From Firm-04 sp045627405 (GTDB lineage: Bacteria > Bacillota > Clostridia > Oscillospirales > Ruminococcaceae): a stretch of 14,260 nucleotides of DNA. The position numbers and the translations under genes are program-made. Shown in pieces: positions 4,779 through 12,670 of the stretch. Numbering within the stretch: position 1 is the stretch's first letter; every line of letters begins with the position of its first letter. Under the pieces are notes generated by a model. It did no database searches. It had not been told where the DNA came from and saw only the letters and a program-made list of their open reading frames with translations. The stretch is taken from positions 1-14,260 of the forward strand of contig JAZQNP010000002.1 of NCBI GenBank assembly GCA_045627405.1, given 5' to 3'.

Positions 4779-6893
4779 TCAGCCAAGCTCCTCTACGGCA
4801 GCCAGCCGTTTCTCTGAAATGCGTAAAAGCACATTATTTCCCTCTGACGCCGGCACCAGCCAGATCGCACAGGTGTCACCGACTGCCGGCTGACCGCCCC
4901 AACGGATCACTACATCCGCGCTCTGTGCCTCCGGACTGTCCGCCGGCAGTGCCGCAACCAAAACATCATTGCAGGAAACCGTCAGCAAATCCGCCTCTGT
5001 GCGAATGCAGAGCGATGCGTCCGCTGTCGTGAGCATATCGCTGCCGGTAAACTCCGCCGTCACACCGCAAATCTGCACATCCTCACGCCATTGCAGGACG
5101 CTTTGCAGGTACACCGACTCCACTGTGACCGTTTCCATTGCCGCCTGATATGCAGCAGCATTCCTGATGTCGCTCAGAATCAGCGTATCAACGCGTAAAA
5201 TGCCTGCATCATCGAGATAACGCTGCACATACTGCGCATTGCTCACCGCGCCGGACAAATCGGCTATCACAGTGTGTCCGCCGTGAGAAATCACCAGTGC
5301 CGCCTGCTTCTCTGCGCCCAACACCGCAACACGCAGCTCCCGATATGTACGCACCTTCTCGGCTGCGGTCAGTGCTGTGAGAATCAGCACCGCACAGAGC
5401 GCGGCAGAACCGAGCTGCCGCTGCGGAATCCGCAGTGCCAGCAAAAACAGCAGCACAACCGCACAAAATCCGACTGTCACGCGCACACTCACTTCCGACA
5501 CGGTCAGATGAGAAAACGGCAGTTTTGCCGCTGCCTGCGCCGTGACCAGCGCCACACGGCAGAACAACCCCGCAAGCGGCAGCAGAAATGCCGTCAGTCC
5601 GCCGGTCAGCAGCAACGTGAAACCGAGATACAGCGCAGCCATGCTGAACGGCAGAATCAGCAGATTGCAGACCGGCCCCAGCAGCGAGCTTTCTCCGCAG
5701 AGCAGCACAGATGCCGGAAAGACCGCTGCCGAGACACAGCAGAGTTCCAGAAAATGCCGCACTGATTTGCGGCATCCGCCGCAATGCGCAGTCATGTAAG
5801 GTGCCAGAATACAAACGCCGAACGTACCCGACACGGACAGCCAGAATGACACCGACCCGATCACATACGGCGTACAGACCACACATGCAAACATCACCAG
5901 ACAGAGCGACCGCAGCGCATCGGACTCCCGCCCACAGAGACCGGCTCCCAGCGAAAGCATCAGCATCATCGCGGCACGCCACACCGAAACCGATGCGTCT
6001 ACCATGAACGCAAAGAGCAGAACTGTCACTGCCGTTCCGATGAATATCTGCCGCGCCGAACAGCGCAGCCGTTTCAGAAGCCGGATGATGAGCGACCCGA
6101 AAAACACCAGATGCAGTCCCGATACCGCCGTGATATGCCCGATGCCCGTGCGGTACAGTGCCGAGGATGCCGTCTCGGAAAGGAAAGAGGTGTCTCCGAA
6201 CAGCATCGCATACAACAGTGCGGCGTCATCGGCGGATAAGTGCGTCTGAATTACTGCGGTGATCCGGCGGCGGTAGGAATACAGAATTCTCCGAATCGAA
6301 ATCCCCGTATCTTCTTCAATTTCAAGCACATCCGCATCATAGATGCGCAAGTATCGTCCAAGCCCCGCCTGGTAGCTCTCTGTGTGATAGCGATAGTCCG
6401 ACGTGATCCGCGTCAGTTTGGCATTCAGCGTGACACGGTCTCCGATTTGCAGACGCGGTGTGCTGCTGTCGGCATACCAATCCACTGACACGCGCCGTCC
6501 GTCCAGTGTTGTGCGGAGCGTGTACCGCGCACGGTCTCCGGCAAACTGCGCCGTCTCTGTGACCGTTCCCGTGCAGACCTGCACGGTTCCGTCCAGTGCG
6601 CAGAGACGCTGTTTCACCTGACGGTCATAATGCGTCCAGCTCAGAATTCCCCCGCAGACGCCGGCGCAGATACAGAGAACCGGAATCAGCAAATCCATGC
6701 CGCGGGGATATTTCCGCAATAACATCAACAGCACTGCGCCTGCCGCAAGCACGCCTGCCAGAATCGGAAGTGCGGACAAAAACGCCGCCAGCAAACCCGC
6801 GAGCCATGCCAGCGTGAAGCATTCCACACTGTAACTGCGGGCATTGCTGCCGGCGTTCTCTCTTTTGATTCCTGTTTCCGGCGCATAATACAT
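4779..6893 (-). CDS. comEC: ComEC/Rec2-type DNA uptake channel protein
   Basis: ComEC forms the membrane channel that carries single-stranded DNA into competent cells. Of 704 residues, about 25-90 contain paired membrane segments and about 95-200 an OB-fold-like N-terminal domain. Residues about 215-510 are the multi-pass Competence domain with its hallmark GIGHITAVSGLHLVFFG (near 251-267) and VWRAAMM (near 304-310). Residues about 520-704 correspond in place to the metallo-beta-lactamase-like domain of ComEC, but the HxHxDH metal motif is absent: the expected position reads LILSDIRNAAAYQ. The start is set at the ATG at 6893, 19 nt behind the HIT stop, with a weak AAAAAAGG site; an upstream in-frame ATG at 7019 would lie deep in the HIT gene. 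It is last in the alaS operon. Identity is secure; whether the cell is naturally competent is not shown. Confidence 0.9.
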   Translation of the reverse strand: MYYAPETGIKRENAGSNARSYSVECFTLAWLAGLLAAFLSALPILAGVLAAGAVLLMLLRKYPRGMDLLIPVLCICAGVCGGILSWTHYDRQVKQRLCALDGTVQVCTGTVTETAQFAGDRARYTLRTTLDGRRVSVDWYADSSTPRLQIGDRVTLNAKLTRITSDYRYHTESYQAGLGRYLRIYDADVLEIEEDTGISIRRILYSYRRRITAVIQTHLSADDAALLYAMLFGDTSFLSETASSALYRTGIGHITAVSGLHLVFFGSLIIRLLKRLRCSARQIFIGTAVTVLLFAFMVDASVSVWRAAMMLMLSLGAGLCGRESDALRSLCLVMFACVVCTPYVIGSVSFWLSVSGTFGVCILAPYMTAHCGGCRKSVRHFLELCCVSAAVFPASVLLCGESSLLGPVCNLLILPFSMAALYLGFTLLLTGGLTAFLLPLAGLFCRVALVTAQAAAKLPFSHLTVSEVSVRVTVGFCAVVLLFLLALRIPQRQLGSAALCAVLILTALTAAEKVRTYRELRVAVLGAEKQAALVISHGGHTVIADLSGAVSNAQYVQRYLDDAGILRVDTLILSDIRNAAAYQAAMETVTVESVYLQSVLQWREDVQICGVTAEFTGSDMLTTADASLCIRTEADLLTVSCNDVLVAALPADSPEAQSADVVIRWGGQPAVGDTCAIWLVPASEGNNVLLRISEKRLAAVEELG

Positions 6894-6912
6894 CGCCGCA
6901 GTGCCTTTTTTC

Positions 6913-7260
6913 TCAGACACCCGCTTCCGCAGACCAGCCCATCGGCTGTCCTGCAAGCACATGGAAATGCAGATGCGGCACCGTCTGTCCGGCATCTTCT
7001 CCGCAGTTCGTGATGACACGGAATCCGTTTGTGATGCCCGCTTCCGCTGTCACCTTGGCGATTGCCGTGAAGATCTTTCCGACAACCTCCGCATTCTCTG
7101 CCGTCACCGCCGATGCGCCCGAAATATGCGTCTTCGGAATGAACAGCCAGTGTACCGGTGCAATCGGATTGATGTCCCTGAACGCATAGCAGAACTCGTC
7201 CTCGTAGACCTTCGTGCTCGGAATCTCACCTGCGATGATCTTACAGAATAAGCAGTCCAT
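6913..7260 (-). CDS. HIT-family nucleotide hydrolase/transferase (HinT-like)
   Basis: The 115-residue protein is a complete histidine-triad protein. HIT proteins of this branch cleave adenosine 5'-phosphoramidates and aminoacyl-adenylates, a function that fits its place behind alaS. Seen are an N-terminal CLFC pair with KIIAGEIPSTKVYEDE, then FRDINPIAPVHWLFIPKTHI, and the triad HLHFHVL near residues 96-102. The start is the ATG at 7260, 8 nt behind AAGGGAGG; an in-frame ATG at 7266 is only 2 nt from this site. The gene overlaps the acetyltransferase end by 20 nt, implying coupled translation, and is followed 19 nt on by comEC. The substrate in this organism is inferred from the family. Confidence 0.93.
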   Translation of the reverse strand: MDCLFCKIIAGEIPSTKVYEDEFCYAFRDINPIAPVHWLFIPKTHISGASAVTAENAEVVGKIFTAIAKVTAEAGITNGFRVITNCGEDAGQTVPHLHFHVLAGQPMGWSAEAGV

Positions 7261-7720
7261 TTTCATATCCTCCCTTTGTATCCTCAAACAGCTTTTCATA
7301 CCGCGTCTGCGGTTCGGCAGTATAGCCGCAATGCGCAAAAAATGCCTTCGCACCGTCGTCAAACTGTGCCGGCGCATCCAGCCGGATCCCGCCCGCACCG
7401 CTCTCTGCCGCATATCGCTCCGCACGTTTCAGCAGTGCCGTGCCGATGCCGACCCGCCGGTATGACCCTCCGACTGCCATCGACAATACCAGCTTCATCG
7501 GAACATGCAGCAGCAGCGAATCATAATCACACAAATGCAAAAATCCGACAAGCACCCCGTCAATGGATGCCGCAAAGATGCGGTGACGGGGATTGACGCA
7601 GAGATTTGCAAGCGCGTGCGTGATGTCAGCAGCGGAGACCGGTACGTCCAGCTCTTCGCGGATCAGTCTCGAAATCGCTTTGCCGTCCTCCGGATGCGCT
7701 GCCCGTATCGTGACTTTCAC
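7241..7720 (-). CDS. GNAT-family N-acetyltransferase
   Basis: The 159-residue protein moves an acetyl group from acetyl-CoA to an amine. It begins in the typical way, (V/M)KVTIRAAHPEDGKAISRLI, has the beta-strand IFAASIDGVLVGFLHL, and the acetyl-CoA pyrophosphate loop YRRVGIGTALLKRAERYA (about residues 87-104), followed by the C-terminal FFAHCGYT motif (about 128-134). The substrate cannot be read from the sequence. The start is set at a GTG (7720) lying 10 nt behind AAAGGAG and 28 nt behind the alaS stop; an in-frame ATG at 7744 stands before this site and is less likely. Its stop lies 20 nt inside the HIT gene, so the two are tightly coupled. Confidence 0.85.
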   Translation of the reverse strand: MKVTIRAAHPEDGKAISRLIREELDVPVSAADITHALANLCVNPRHRIFAASIDGVLVGFLHLCDYDSLLLHVPMKLVLSMAVGGSYRRVGIGTALLKRAERYAAESGAGGIRLDAPAQFDDGAKAFFAHCGYTAEPQTRYEKLFEDTKGGYENGLLIL

Positions 7721-7748
7721 CCGCTGCTCACTCCTTTGTCTCATGCGT

Positions 7749-10400
7749 TCAGCGCAGCTGCTCCTCTGCAATCGCATTGAGCGATGCAAGTGCCTCGTCT
7801 ACCATATAGGTCTTGCCGATGCCGCCCATCGCGCTGTCCGGTCTGCCGCCGCCCTTGCCGCCGGTCACTGCCGCGACACGCTGAATGATTTTTCCTGCAT
7901 GCGCGCCCTTTTCCACCGCGCTCTTTGAGCAGATGCAGTAGAAATTGCCGCTCTCGCCGTTGACACCCGCAAGCAGTGCGATGACATCCGGTTCACGGTC
8001 GCGGATCTGGTCGCCCATCTTGCGCAGCATATCCGGCTTCACATCCGAAAGCATCGCAGATACAATCTTGATGCCGGACACCGTTGCCGCATCTGAGAAC
8101 ACATCCGAAAGCTGAGAGTTTGCCATCTTCTGATTCAGCTTATCCAGCTCGGCGTTCTTTTCGCGCAGCTCACCCGCAACGGCTGCACACTTCTCCGACA
8201 GCTCCGCCGGATTCGCAAGCTTCAACGCCTTTGCCGCTTCGTTCAGTGTGTGCTCCGTATCTTTCAGCAGCTGCAATACATTCGCGCCGGTTGCAAGCTC
8301 AATTCTCCGCACGCCTGCTGCAACAGAGCTTTCGGCTGTGATCCTGCACAGCGCGATCTGCGCGGTGTTCGATACATGCGTACCGCCGCAGAATTCAATC
8401 GAATTGTCACCTGCGCGCACCACGCGGACGACATCGCCGTATTTTTCTCCGAACAGTGCCATCGCACCGATCTTCTTCGCTTCCTCAATCGGCATCTCTT
8501 TCATCGTGACAGGACGCGCAGCCAGCACCTCTGTATTGAGAATCTGCTCGACTGCTGCCAGCTCCTCTGCTGTCATCGCAGAGAAATGCGAGAAGTCAAA
8601 ACGGCAGCGTTCCGCATTGACCAGCTGACCTGCCTGATGCACATGGTCGCCGAGCACCTGCCGCAGTGCCGCCTGCAAGAGATGTGCCGCAGTGTGATTG
8701 CGCATGATCGCGCATCTGCGCTGCACATCGACCTGCGCCGAAACCGCATCGCCCACATGCAGCGTACCCTGTTCCAGCGTACCCATGTGCAGGAACTGAC
8801 CGTCTCCGCCCTTCTGCGTATCCGCAACGGCAAACACGACCTCTGCCTCGTTTTCCGCCGTAATCTCAATCACACCGGTATCACCGACCTGTCCGCCGCT
8901 CTCTGCATAGAACGGTGTGCGGTCCAGAATCAGAACACCGTCTGCACCCGCTTCCAGTGTATCGACAGACTGCCCGTTTGCAAGAATTGCCAGAACAGTC
9001 GCTTCCCCATTCATCTCCGTATAGCCTGTAAATTCCGTCTTCGGGAGTCCCTTCGGCACGGCTGCGTCTCCGCCCCACGAGGTCTTGACCTTGGAGGCGC
9101 GGTCTGCTCTTGCACGCTGCTTCTGCTCGTTCATGCAGGCATAAAAGCCGTCTTCATCCACGGTCATACCCTGCTCTGCTGCCATCTCAACCGTCAGGTC
9201 GATCGGGAAGCCGTAGGTATCGCTCAACGTGAAGGCATCCCTGCCGGAAATGACAGTTTTGCTCTCTGCCCGCAGCTTGCCGATCACATCACCCAGCATC
9301 TCTGTGCCGCGGTCAATCGTGCGCGCAAAGCTCTCTTCCTCAAAGCGGATGATCTTTGTGATCAGCTCCTGCTTCTCTTTCAGCTCCGGATATGCCGTTT
9401 CATTCTCATGAATCACCGTCTCCGCAACGCGGTACAGGAACGGATCGCGGATGCCCAGCAGTCTGCCGTGACGCGCCGCCCGGCGCAGCAGACGTTTCAG
9501 CACATAGCCTCTGCCCTCATTCGCAGGCGTGATGCCGTCTCCGACCATGAATACCGTCGAACGGATATGGTCGGTGATGACGCGGAGCGAGATGTCTTTT
9601 TTCTCATCCTGCTTATAGGGCACGCCGGCGATGTCGGAGATGTGCTTCATGATGTTCTGTACAGTATCGACCTCGAAAAGGTTGTCCACGCCCTGCATCA
9701 CGCAGGCAAGGCGTTCCAGACCCATGCCGGTGTCGATGTTCTTGTTCTTCATCTCGGTATAGTTGCCCTTGCCGTCGCTGTCAAACTGTGAGAATACAAG
9801 GTTCCAGATCTCGATGATGCGGTCGCAGTCACTTGCCTGCTCAAAGCTCTCGAAGGGACCGTAAGCCTCGCCGCGGTCGAAGTGAATCTCCGAGCACGGA
9901 CCGCACGGACCCGAGCCGTGCTCCCAAAAGTTATCCGCCTTGCCGAGACGGATGATTCTGTCATGCGGGATACCAATCTCGTTCTCCCAGATTTGCTCTG
10001 CCTCGTCGTCGCTCTCGAAGATGGTAATCCAGAGTCTGTCTGCCGGGATTTCGAGTGTCTTGGTCAGAAATTCCCAGCCCCATGCGATTGCCTCGCGCTT
10101 GAAATAATCTCCGAATGAGAAATTACCGAGCATTTCAAAAAATGTACCGTGACGCGCAGTCTTTCCGACGCGCTCAATGTCCGGCGTGCGGATGCACTTC
10201 TGACATGTCGTCACCCGGACATTCGGCGGCACTGCCTGTCCCAGAAAGAACTTTTTGAGCGGTGCCATGCCGGAGTTGATCAGCAGAAGAGAATTGTCTC
10301 CCTTCGGCACCAAAGAGGCACTCTCCATCCGCGTATGCTGCTTGCTTTCAAAAAAAGAAAGATACTGTTCACGAAGCTGGTTTAACCCTGTCCATTCCAT
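7749..10400 (-). CDS. alaS: Alanyl-tRNA synthetase
   Basis: AlaRS charges tRNA-Ala and edits mischarged Ser and Gly. The 883 residues match the full-length family. The class II catalytic core (about 1-240) begins LNQLREQYLSFFESKQHTRMESASLVP and includes CQKCIRTPDIERVGKTARHGTFFEMLGNFSFGDYFK. The editing domain has the zinc/active-site residues His569 and His573 (NHTAAHLL) with Cys671 and His675 (FCGGTH). The C-terminal DHHA1 domain ends with GGKGGGRPDSAMGG. Start: ATG at 10400 (MEWTGLNQLRE) fits the family; AAAGGA lies about 12 nt upstream, which is long, and in-frame ATGs at 10430 and 10445 are alternatives that would add a basic 10-15 residue extension. It heads a four-gene operon. The leader is only about 65 nt, too short for a T-box. 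Confidence 0.97.
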   Translation of the reverse strand: MEWTGLNQLREQYLSFFESKQHTRMESASLVPKGDNSLLLINSGMAPLKKFFLGQAVPPNVRVTTCQKCIRTPDIERVGKTARHGTFFEMLGNFSFGDYFKREAIAWGWEFLTKTLEIPADRLWITIFESDDEAEQIWENEIGIPHDRIIRLGKADNFWEHGSGPCGPCSEIHFDRGEAYGPFESFEQASDCDRIIEIWNLVFSQFDSDGKGNYTEMKNKNIDTGMGLERLACVMQGVDNLFEVDTVQNIMKHISDIAGVPYKQDEKKDISLRVITDHIRSTVFMVGDGITPANEGRGYVLKRLLRRAARHGRLLGIRDPFLYRVAETVIHENETAYPELKEKQELITKIIRFEEESFARTIDRGTEMLGDVIGKLRAESKTVISGRDAFTLSDTYGFPIDLTVEMAAEQGMTVDEDGFYACMNEQKQRARADRASKVKTSWGGDAAVPKGLPKTEFTGYTEMNGEATVLAILANGQSVDTLEAGADGVLILDRTPFYAESGGQVGDTGVIEITAENEAEVVFAVADTQKGGDGQFLHMGTLEQGTLHVGDAVSAQVDVQRRCAIMRNHTAAHLLQAALRQVLGDHVHQAGQLVNAERCRFDFSHFSAMTAEELAAVEQILNTEVLAARPVTMKEMPIEEAKKIGAMALFGEKYGDVVRVVRAGDNSIEFCGGTHVSNTAQIALCRITAESSVAAGVRRIELATGANVLQLLKDTEHTLNEAAKALKLANPAELSEKCAAVAGELREKNAELDKLNQKMANSQLSDVFSDAATVSGIKIVSAMLSDVKPDMLRKMGDQIRDREPDVIALLAGVNGESGNFYCICSKSAVEKGAHAGKIIQRVAAVTGGKGGGRPDSAMGGIGKTYMVDEALASLNAIAEEQLR

Positions 10401-10471
10401 GATTTTACGAATTCCTTTCGTTTTCGGCATTTTTCCGGGTTTCATCCCTGTCGTTTACCCATACAAGATAT

Positions 10472-10500
10472 AGTATACCGCAAAATTCCTGTTTTGTCAA
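10472..10500 (-). promoter_or_regulatory. Promoter of the alaS-GNAT-HIT-comEC operon
   Basis: Minus-strand -35 TTGACA (10495-10500, perfect), 17-nt spacer and -10 TATACT (10472-10477). Transcription would start near 10465. It stands back to back with the tRNA-Arg promoter. Confidence 0.85.
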
Positions 10501-10547
10501 TCGCTTTTCGTCGAAATTTGCCGCTCCGCATTTTTTCAGACGAGGTC

Positions 10548-10576
10548 TTGACCCTTCCTGCAAAATATGGTATAAT
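10548..10576 (+). promoter_or_regulatory. Promoter of the tRNA-Arg locus
   Basis: -35 TTGACC (10548-10553), 17-nt spacer, perfect -10 TATAAT (10571-10576). It points into the broken tRNA-Arg and, with no terminator in between, also into the complete tRNA-Arg. Confidence 0.85.
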
Positions 10577-10623
10577 ACTTCTCGGATGTTCAGCGTTTTT
10601 GCTCTGCAAGCTGCACAGTTTCT

Positions 10624-10665
10624 GCCCCGATAGCTCAGTAGGATAGAGCGGCTGCCTCCTAAGCA
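10624..10665 (+). pseudogene. 5' half of a tRNA-Arg (CCT), cut behind the anticodon loop
   Basis: The sequence has the acceptor 5' strand GCCCCGA, D arm GCTC-AGTAGGATA-GAGC, anticodon stem 5' strand GCTGC and loop CTCCTAA (anticodon CCT), then GCA. From there the tRNA is lost: no T arm and no TCGGGGC 3' acceptor strand follows. The break at the anticodon arm, with an integrase gene nearby, is what insertion of a site-specific element into this tRNA would leave. The missing 3' half should sit at the far end of the element, outside the window. Confidence 0.85.
10654..10664 (+). other. Probable attachment-site core (left junction)
   Basis: GCCTCCTAAGC is shared between the broken tRNA (10654-10664) and the complete one (10736-10746), spanning anticodon loop and start of the 3' stem. 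This is the likely crossover core. Which copy is the current junction is inference: the tRNA is lost right after the first copy, so I favour the first. Confidence 0.45.
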
Positions 10666-10705
10666 TCCGACTGACCTATCGCCCTATTCTGTTATTTTCA
10701 AATAT

Positions 10706-10779
10706 GTCCCAGTACCTCAGCTGGATAGAGGATCCGCCTCCTAAGCGGGTTGCCGCAGGTTCGAACCCTGTCTGGGACG
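10706..10779 (+). tRNA. tRNA-Arg (anticodon CCT), complete
   Basis: The 74-nt cloverleaf is intact: acceptor GTCCCAG/CTGGGAC with discriminator G, D arm CCTC/GAGG, anticodon stem TCCGC/GCGGG around CTCCTAA (anticodon CCT, reads AGG), T arm GCAGG-TTCGAAC-CCTGT. CCA is not encoded. Its body differs clearly from the broken copy, so it is not a simple duplicate; it probably came with the inserted element and replaces the lost tRNA. It has no clear promoter of its own and would be read from 10548-10576. Confidence 0.93.
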
Positions 10780-10787
10780 CTCTAGCA

Positions 10788-10823
10788 CAGCGAAAACGCT
10801 CGTAATTATGTGCGTTTTCGCTG
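10788..10823 (+). terminator. Hairpin behind tRNA-Arg, probable terminator
   Basis: A perfect 12-bp stem CAGCGAAAACGC / GCGTTTTCGCTG with a 12-nt loop starts 9 nt behind the tRNA. The run of T is inside the 3' arm and no T tract follows, so it may act as a processing or weak termination signal. It could also end int transcripts from the other side. Confidence 0.5.
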
Positions 10824-10849
10824 TTGCTGCAAATGGTAGATGGAGAGCG

Positions 10850-10977
10850 GGCGGCGAATGAAGCCGCCGACATTTGTCAGCATTTTACAGATTGCAGTCT
10901 GTGAAACCGGTCTGAAAATCTGCCAGCAAATTGCAGTTTGCTGGGTCGGAAAAGCGAAATGTGCCAGCATTCCGCCA
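10850..10977. repeat. Hairpins and direct repeats between tRNA and integrase (possible arm-site region)
   Basis: Three hairpins are visible: GGCGGC/GCCGCC (10850-10855 with 10863-10868), ACAGA/TCTGT (10887-10891 with 10898-10902) and CCAGCAAA/TTTGCTGG (10923-10930 with 10937-10944). The last two share the same loop TTGCAG. Three direct copies of TGYCAGCA stand at 10875, 10921 and 10962. Short direct repeats beside an att core are typical integrase arm-binding sites; that role is inferred. Confidence 0.45.
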
Positions 10978-12351
10978 TCAGTCCGTGCTGTCCGTGTCAT
11001 TACCGCTGTTTTTTTCTGTCGTCTGCTGTCCGTCATCTTCATTTTCGTCCAGGGTCAGCTTGAGCAGCATGAGCTCCGTTTCATCGGCAAGTTTCTGACG
11101 CGCCTCGTCTGCGATGGCAGCATAGGTATTGAGCAGCATCGTACTATCCGTGTGGCCCATGTCGCCCTGAACTGCCTTGATATCTCCGGATTTGCGGAGC
11201 TTAAAGGTTGCGCTTGAATGTCTCAGGGAATATAAATCAACCGGACGGAGATTGTTTTCCTTGATGAAAGCCTTGAAGCGCTTTACGATCACATCGCCGC
11301 TGATCGGTCTGCCGTTGTCCAGAAAGAATACCATGCCGTAATCAGGATAACCGTTTTCTTTCAGAACTGCATGCCGCTTCGTGCAATACTGATCCAGTTC
11401 TTTGGCAAGGCTGCGCGGAAGATAGATTTTACGCACACTGGACTTTGTTTTGGGCTTTTTCAGCACCATCGAGGTCTTTTGACCCGGACCGAGCGGTGGA
11501 AATACTTTATAGATCGTCGTTTTCGTCTGTTCGATATGTTCTGTTTTCAGTCGTGCAAGCTCCTGCTTGACCTCTAAATACGGCCTGTTGTCTGAATGCG
11601 GATGCAGATGCAATGCATCGACCGTAATACCAAGCAGCTCGCCGGTTCTTAAACAGCAGCAGAACATGACTTTCATCATCAGGAGCAATTCAGGATCCTT
11701 GCAAACTCGAAATGCCTGCTGAACTTCAGCTTCTGTCCACTGCTCCCGCTCAAACTTTTCAATACGCGGCAGCTCCGTCTCAATCGTCGGGTTTGATTCC
11801 AGATATCCCTGTTTCACAGCATAAGAAAACGCGGGACGGAGAATCTTGTGTACCTCGCGGACAGTGCGAGGGCTGACGAATTCACTTCCGGTGTCTTTGG
11901 AGACACGCGCTGTTCGCTGAGTCAGAAGCATCTTGTAGTATTCCTGAACATTTCGGGCTTTTACCGAAGCGATCTTCCAGTGACCGATAAACGGATAGAT
12001 ATAATGTGCAGCCACCGATTCGACACCGCTGCGCGTTGCTGCTTCCCAATAGCCGACTTTGCTATGATGCTCAATGTAGTCTTTGACTAGTCGCTCAACT
12101 GTCAAATCAGTTTCGGGAACAGTGGGAACCCGTACCGCCATGCCGGTGCGCAGATCCTTGAAAATATCCGGCAAATCGTACTGTTCATTTCTGCTTTCTG
12201 CATCTTCAACCTCAGTCAGCAGGAGTTTTGCATCCCGTGCAGATTCGCAGGGAATCCAATGCTGCTTGCGCTTTCCATTTTCGTCGAGCAATGTTTGCAC
12301 GATATAGTAGACTGTGCCTTTCTTTCGGCGTTTGGGGATAATCATAGCCAT
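10978..12351 (-). CDS. Tyrosine-family integrase
   Basis: This 457-residue site-specific recombinase should insert and excise the element at the tRNA-Arg site. Residues 1-55 resemble the N-terminal arm-binding domain (KKGTVYYIVQTLLDENGKRKQHW), about 82-185 the SAM-like core-binding domain, and about 203-420 the catalytic domain. Catalytic residues seen: Arg235 (CLRTGELLGI), Lys303 (TKSSVRKIYLP), Arg377 in YSLRHSS, His400 (MGHTDSTM), and the nucleophile Tyr410 (NTYAAIA). The first His of the usual HxLR box is Tyr374. The tail after 435 is acidic. The start ATG overlaps the stop of the excisionase gene by one base (TAATG), so both are translated together; no separate Shine-Dalgarno site is needed. 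It belongs to the group of integrases common in Firmicutes integrative elements and phages. Confidence 0.93.
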   Translation of the reverse strand: MAMIIPKRRKKGTVYYIVQTLLDENGKRKQHWIPCESARDAKLLLTEVEDAESRNEQYDLPDIFKDLRTGMAVRVPTVPETDLTVERLVKDYIEHHSKVGYWEAATRSGVESVAAHYIYPFIGHWKIASVKARNVQEYYKMLLTQRTARVSKDTGSEFVSPRTVREVHKILRPAFSYAVKQGYLESNPTIETELPRIEKFEREQWTEAEVQQAFRVCKDPELLLMMKVMFCCCLRTGELLGITVDALHLHPHSDNRPYLEVKQELARLKTEHIEQTKTTIYKVFPPLGPGQKTSMVLKKPKTKSSVRKIYLPRSLAKELDQYCTKRHAVLKENGYPDYGMVFFLDNGRPISGDVIVKRFKAFIKENNLRPVDLYSLRHSSATFKLRKSGDIKAVQGDMGHTDSTMLLNTYAAIADEARQKLADETELMLLKLTLDENEDDGQQTTEKNSGNDTDSTD

Positions 12352-12605
12352 TATGCAGATACCTCCACTCCGTCCAGAACATAGCTGTAAAATGATTCAC
12401 GCAAAATCCGGTAACTTTTCCCGATCCTCAGGACCTTGAACCACTTGTGCTCTTTGAACGCCTGCTCTGCCAGTGCATAGGCACTTGATCTGCTTATGCC
12501 CAAAATGATAGCGGCGTCATCCACGGTGATGGTCAAGCATTCAGGCTGGCTAGAGAGAATCTTGTTTGTCTGGTTCGTCAGGTTTGCCTTGTTTGTTTCG
12601 CTCAT
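12351..12605 (-). CDS. Excisionase-like small helix-turn-helix protein
   Basis: The 84-residue protein has a polar N-terminal tail (1-22) followed by a winged helix-turn-helix of the MerR/excisionase type: LTITVDDAAIILGISRSSAYALAEQ (about 24-48) and the wing FKVLRIGKSYRILRESFYSYV (about 56-76). Proteins of this type bind beside the att site and steer the integrase toward excision, and often act on their own promoter. The start ATG at 12605 stands 8 nt behind a perfect AGGAGG (12614-12619). Its stop overlaps the integrase start, and its promoter faces the XRE repressor gene. Function follows from family and neighbours; it could alternatively be only a regulator of int. Confidence 0.85.
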   Translation of the reverse strand: MSETNKANLTNQTNKILSSQPECLTITVDDAAIILGISRSSAYALAEQAFKEHKWFKVLRIGKSYRILRESFYSYVLDGVEVSA

Positions 12606-12641
12606 AAATATTACCTCCTGTTCATAAATTCTTGTTCGCTA

Positions 12642-12661
12642 ACATTACGGCCTCGTAATGT
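12642..12661. promoter_or_regulatory. Palindromic operator at the xis-int start site
   Basis: Perfect inverted repeat ACATTACG (12642-12649) / CGTAATGT (12654-12661) around GCCT. It begins at the expected transcription start of xis-int, so a bound protein would block that promoter. The neighbouring divergent XRE-type protein is the likely binder; this is inferred. Confidence 0.65.
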
Positions 12662-12670
12662 CCCGAGACT

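Noticed and set aside
5209..5982. 257-residue minus-strand open frame inside comEC
   Set aside because: A frame-shifted shadow of comEC, which is itself intact; no start signal and low-complexity Ala/Cys/Arg composition.
8250..9791. 513-residue open frame on the plus strand inside alaS
   Set aside because: It is antisense to a fully conserved AlaRS with intact motifs; the protein is Arg/His/Cys-rich, typical of a shadow frame, with no ribosome site.
10401..10470. T-box or other riboswitch before alaS
   Set aside because: The leader from the predicted start to the ATG is only about 65 nt and lacks specifier loop, T-box sequence and terminator.
10850..10977. CRISPR-like repeats
   Set aside because: Repeats are only 8 nt, hairpin stems differ in sequence, and there are no unique spacers of constant length or cas genes.
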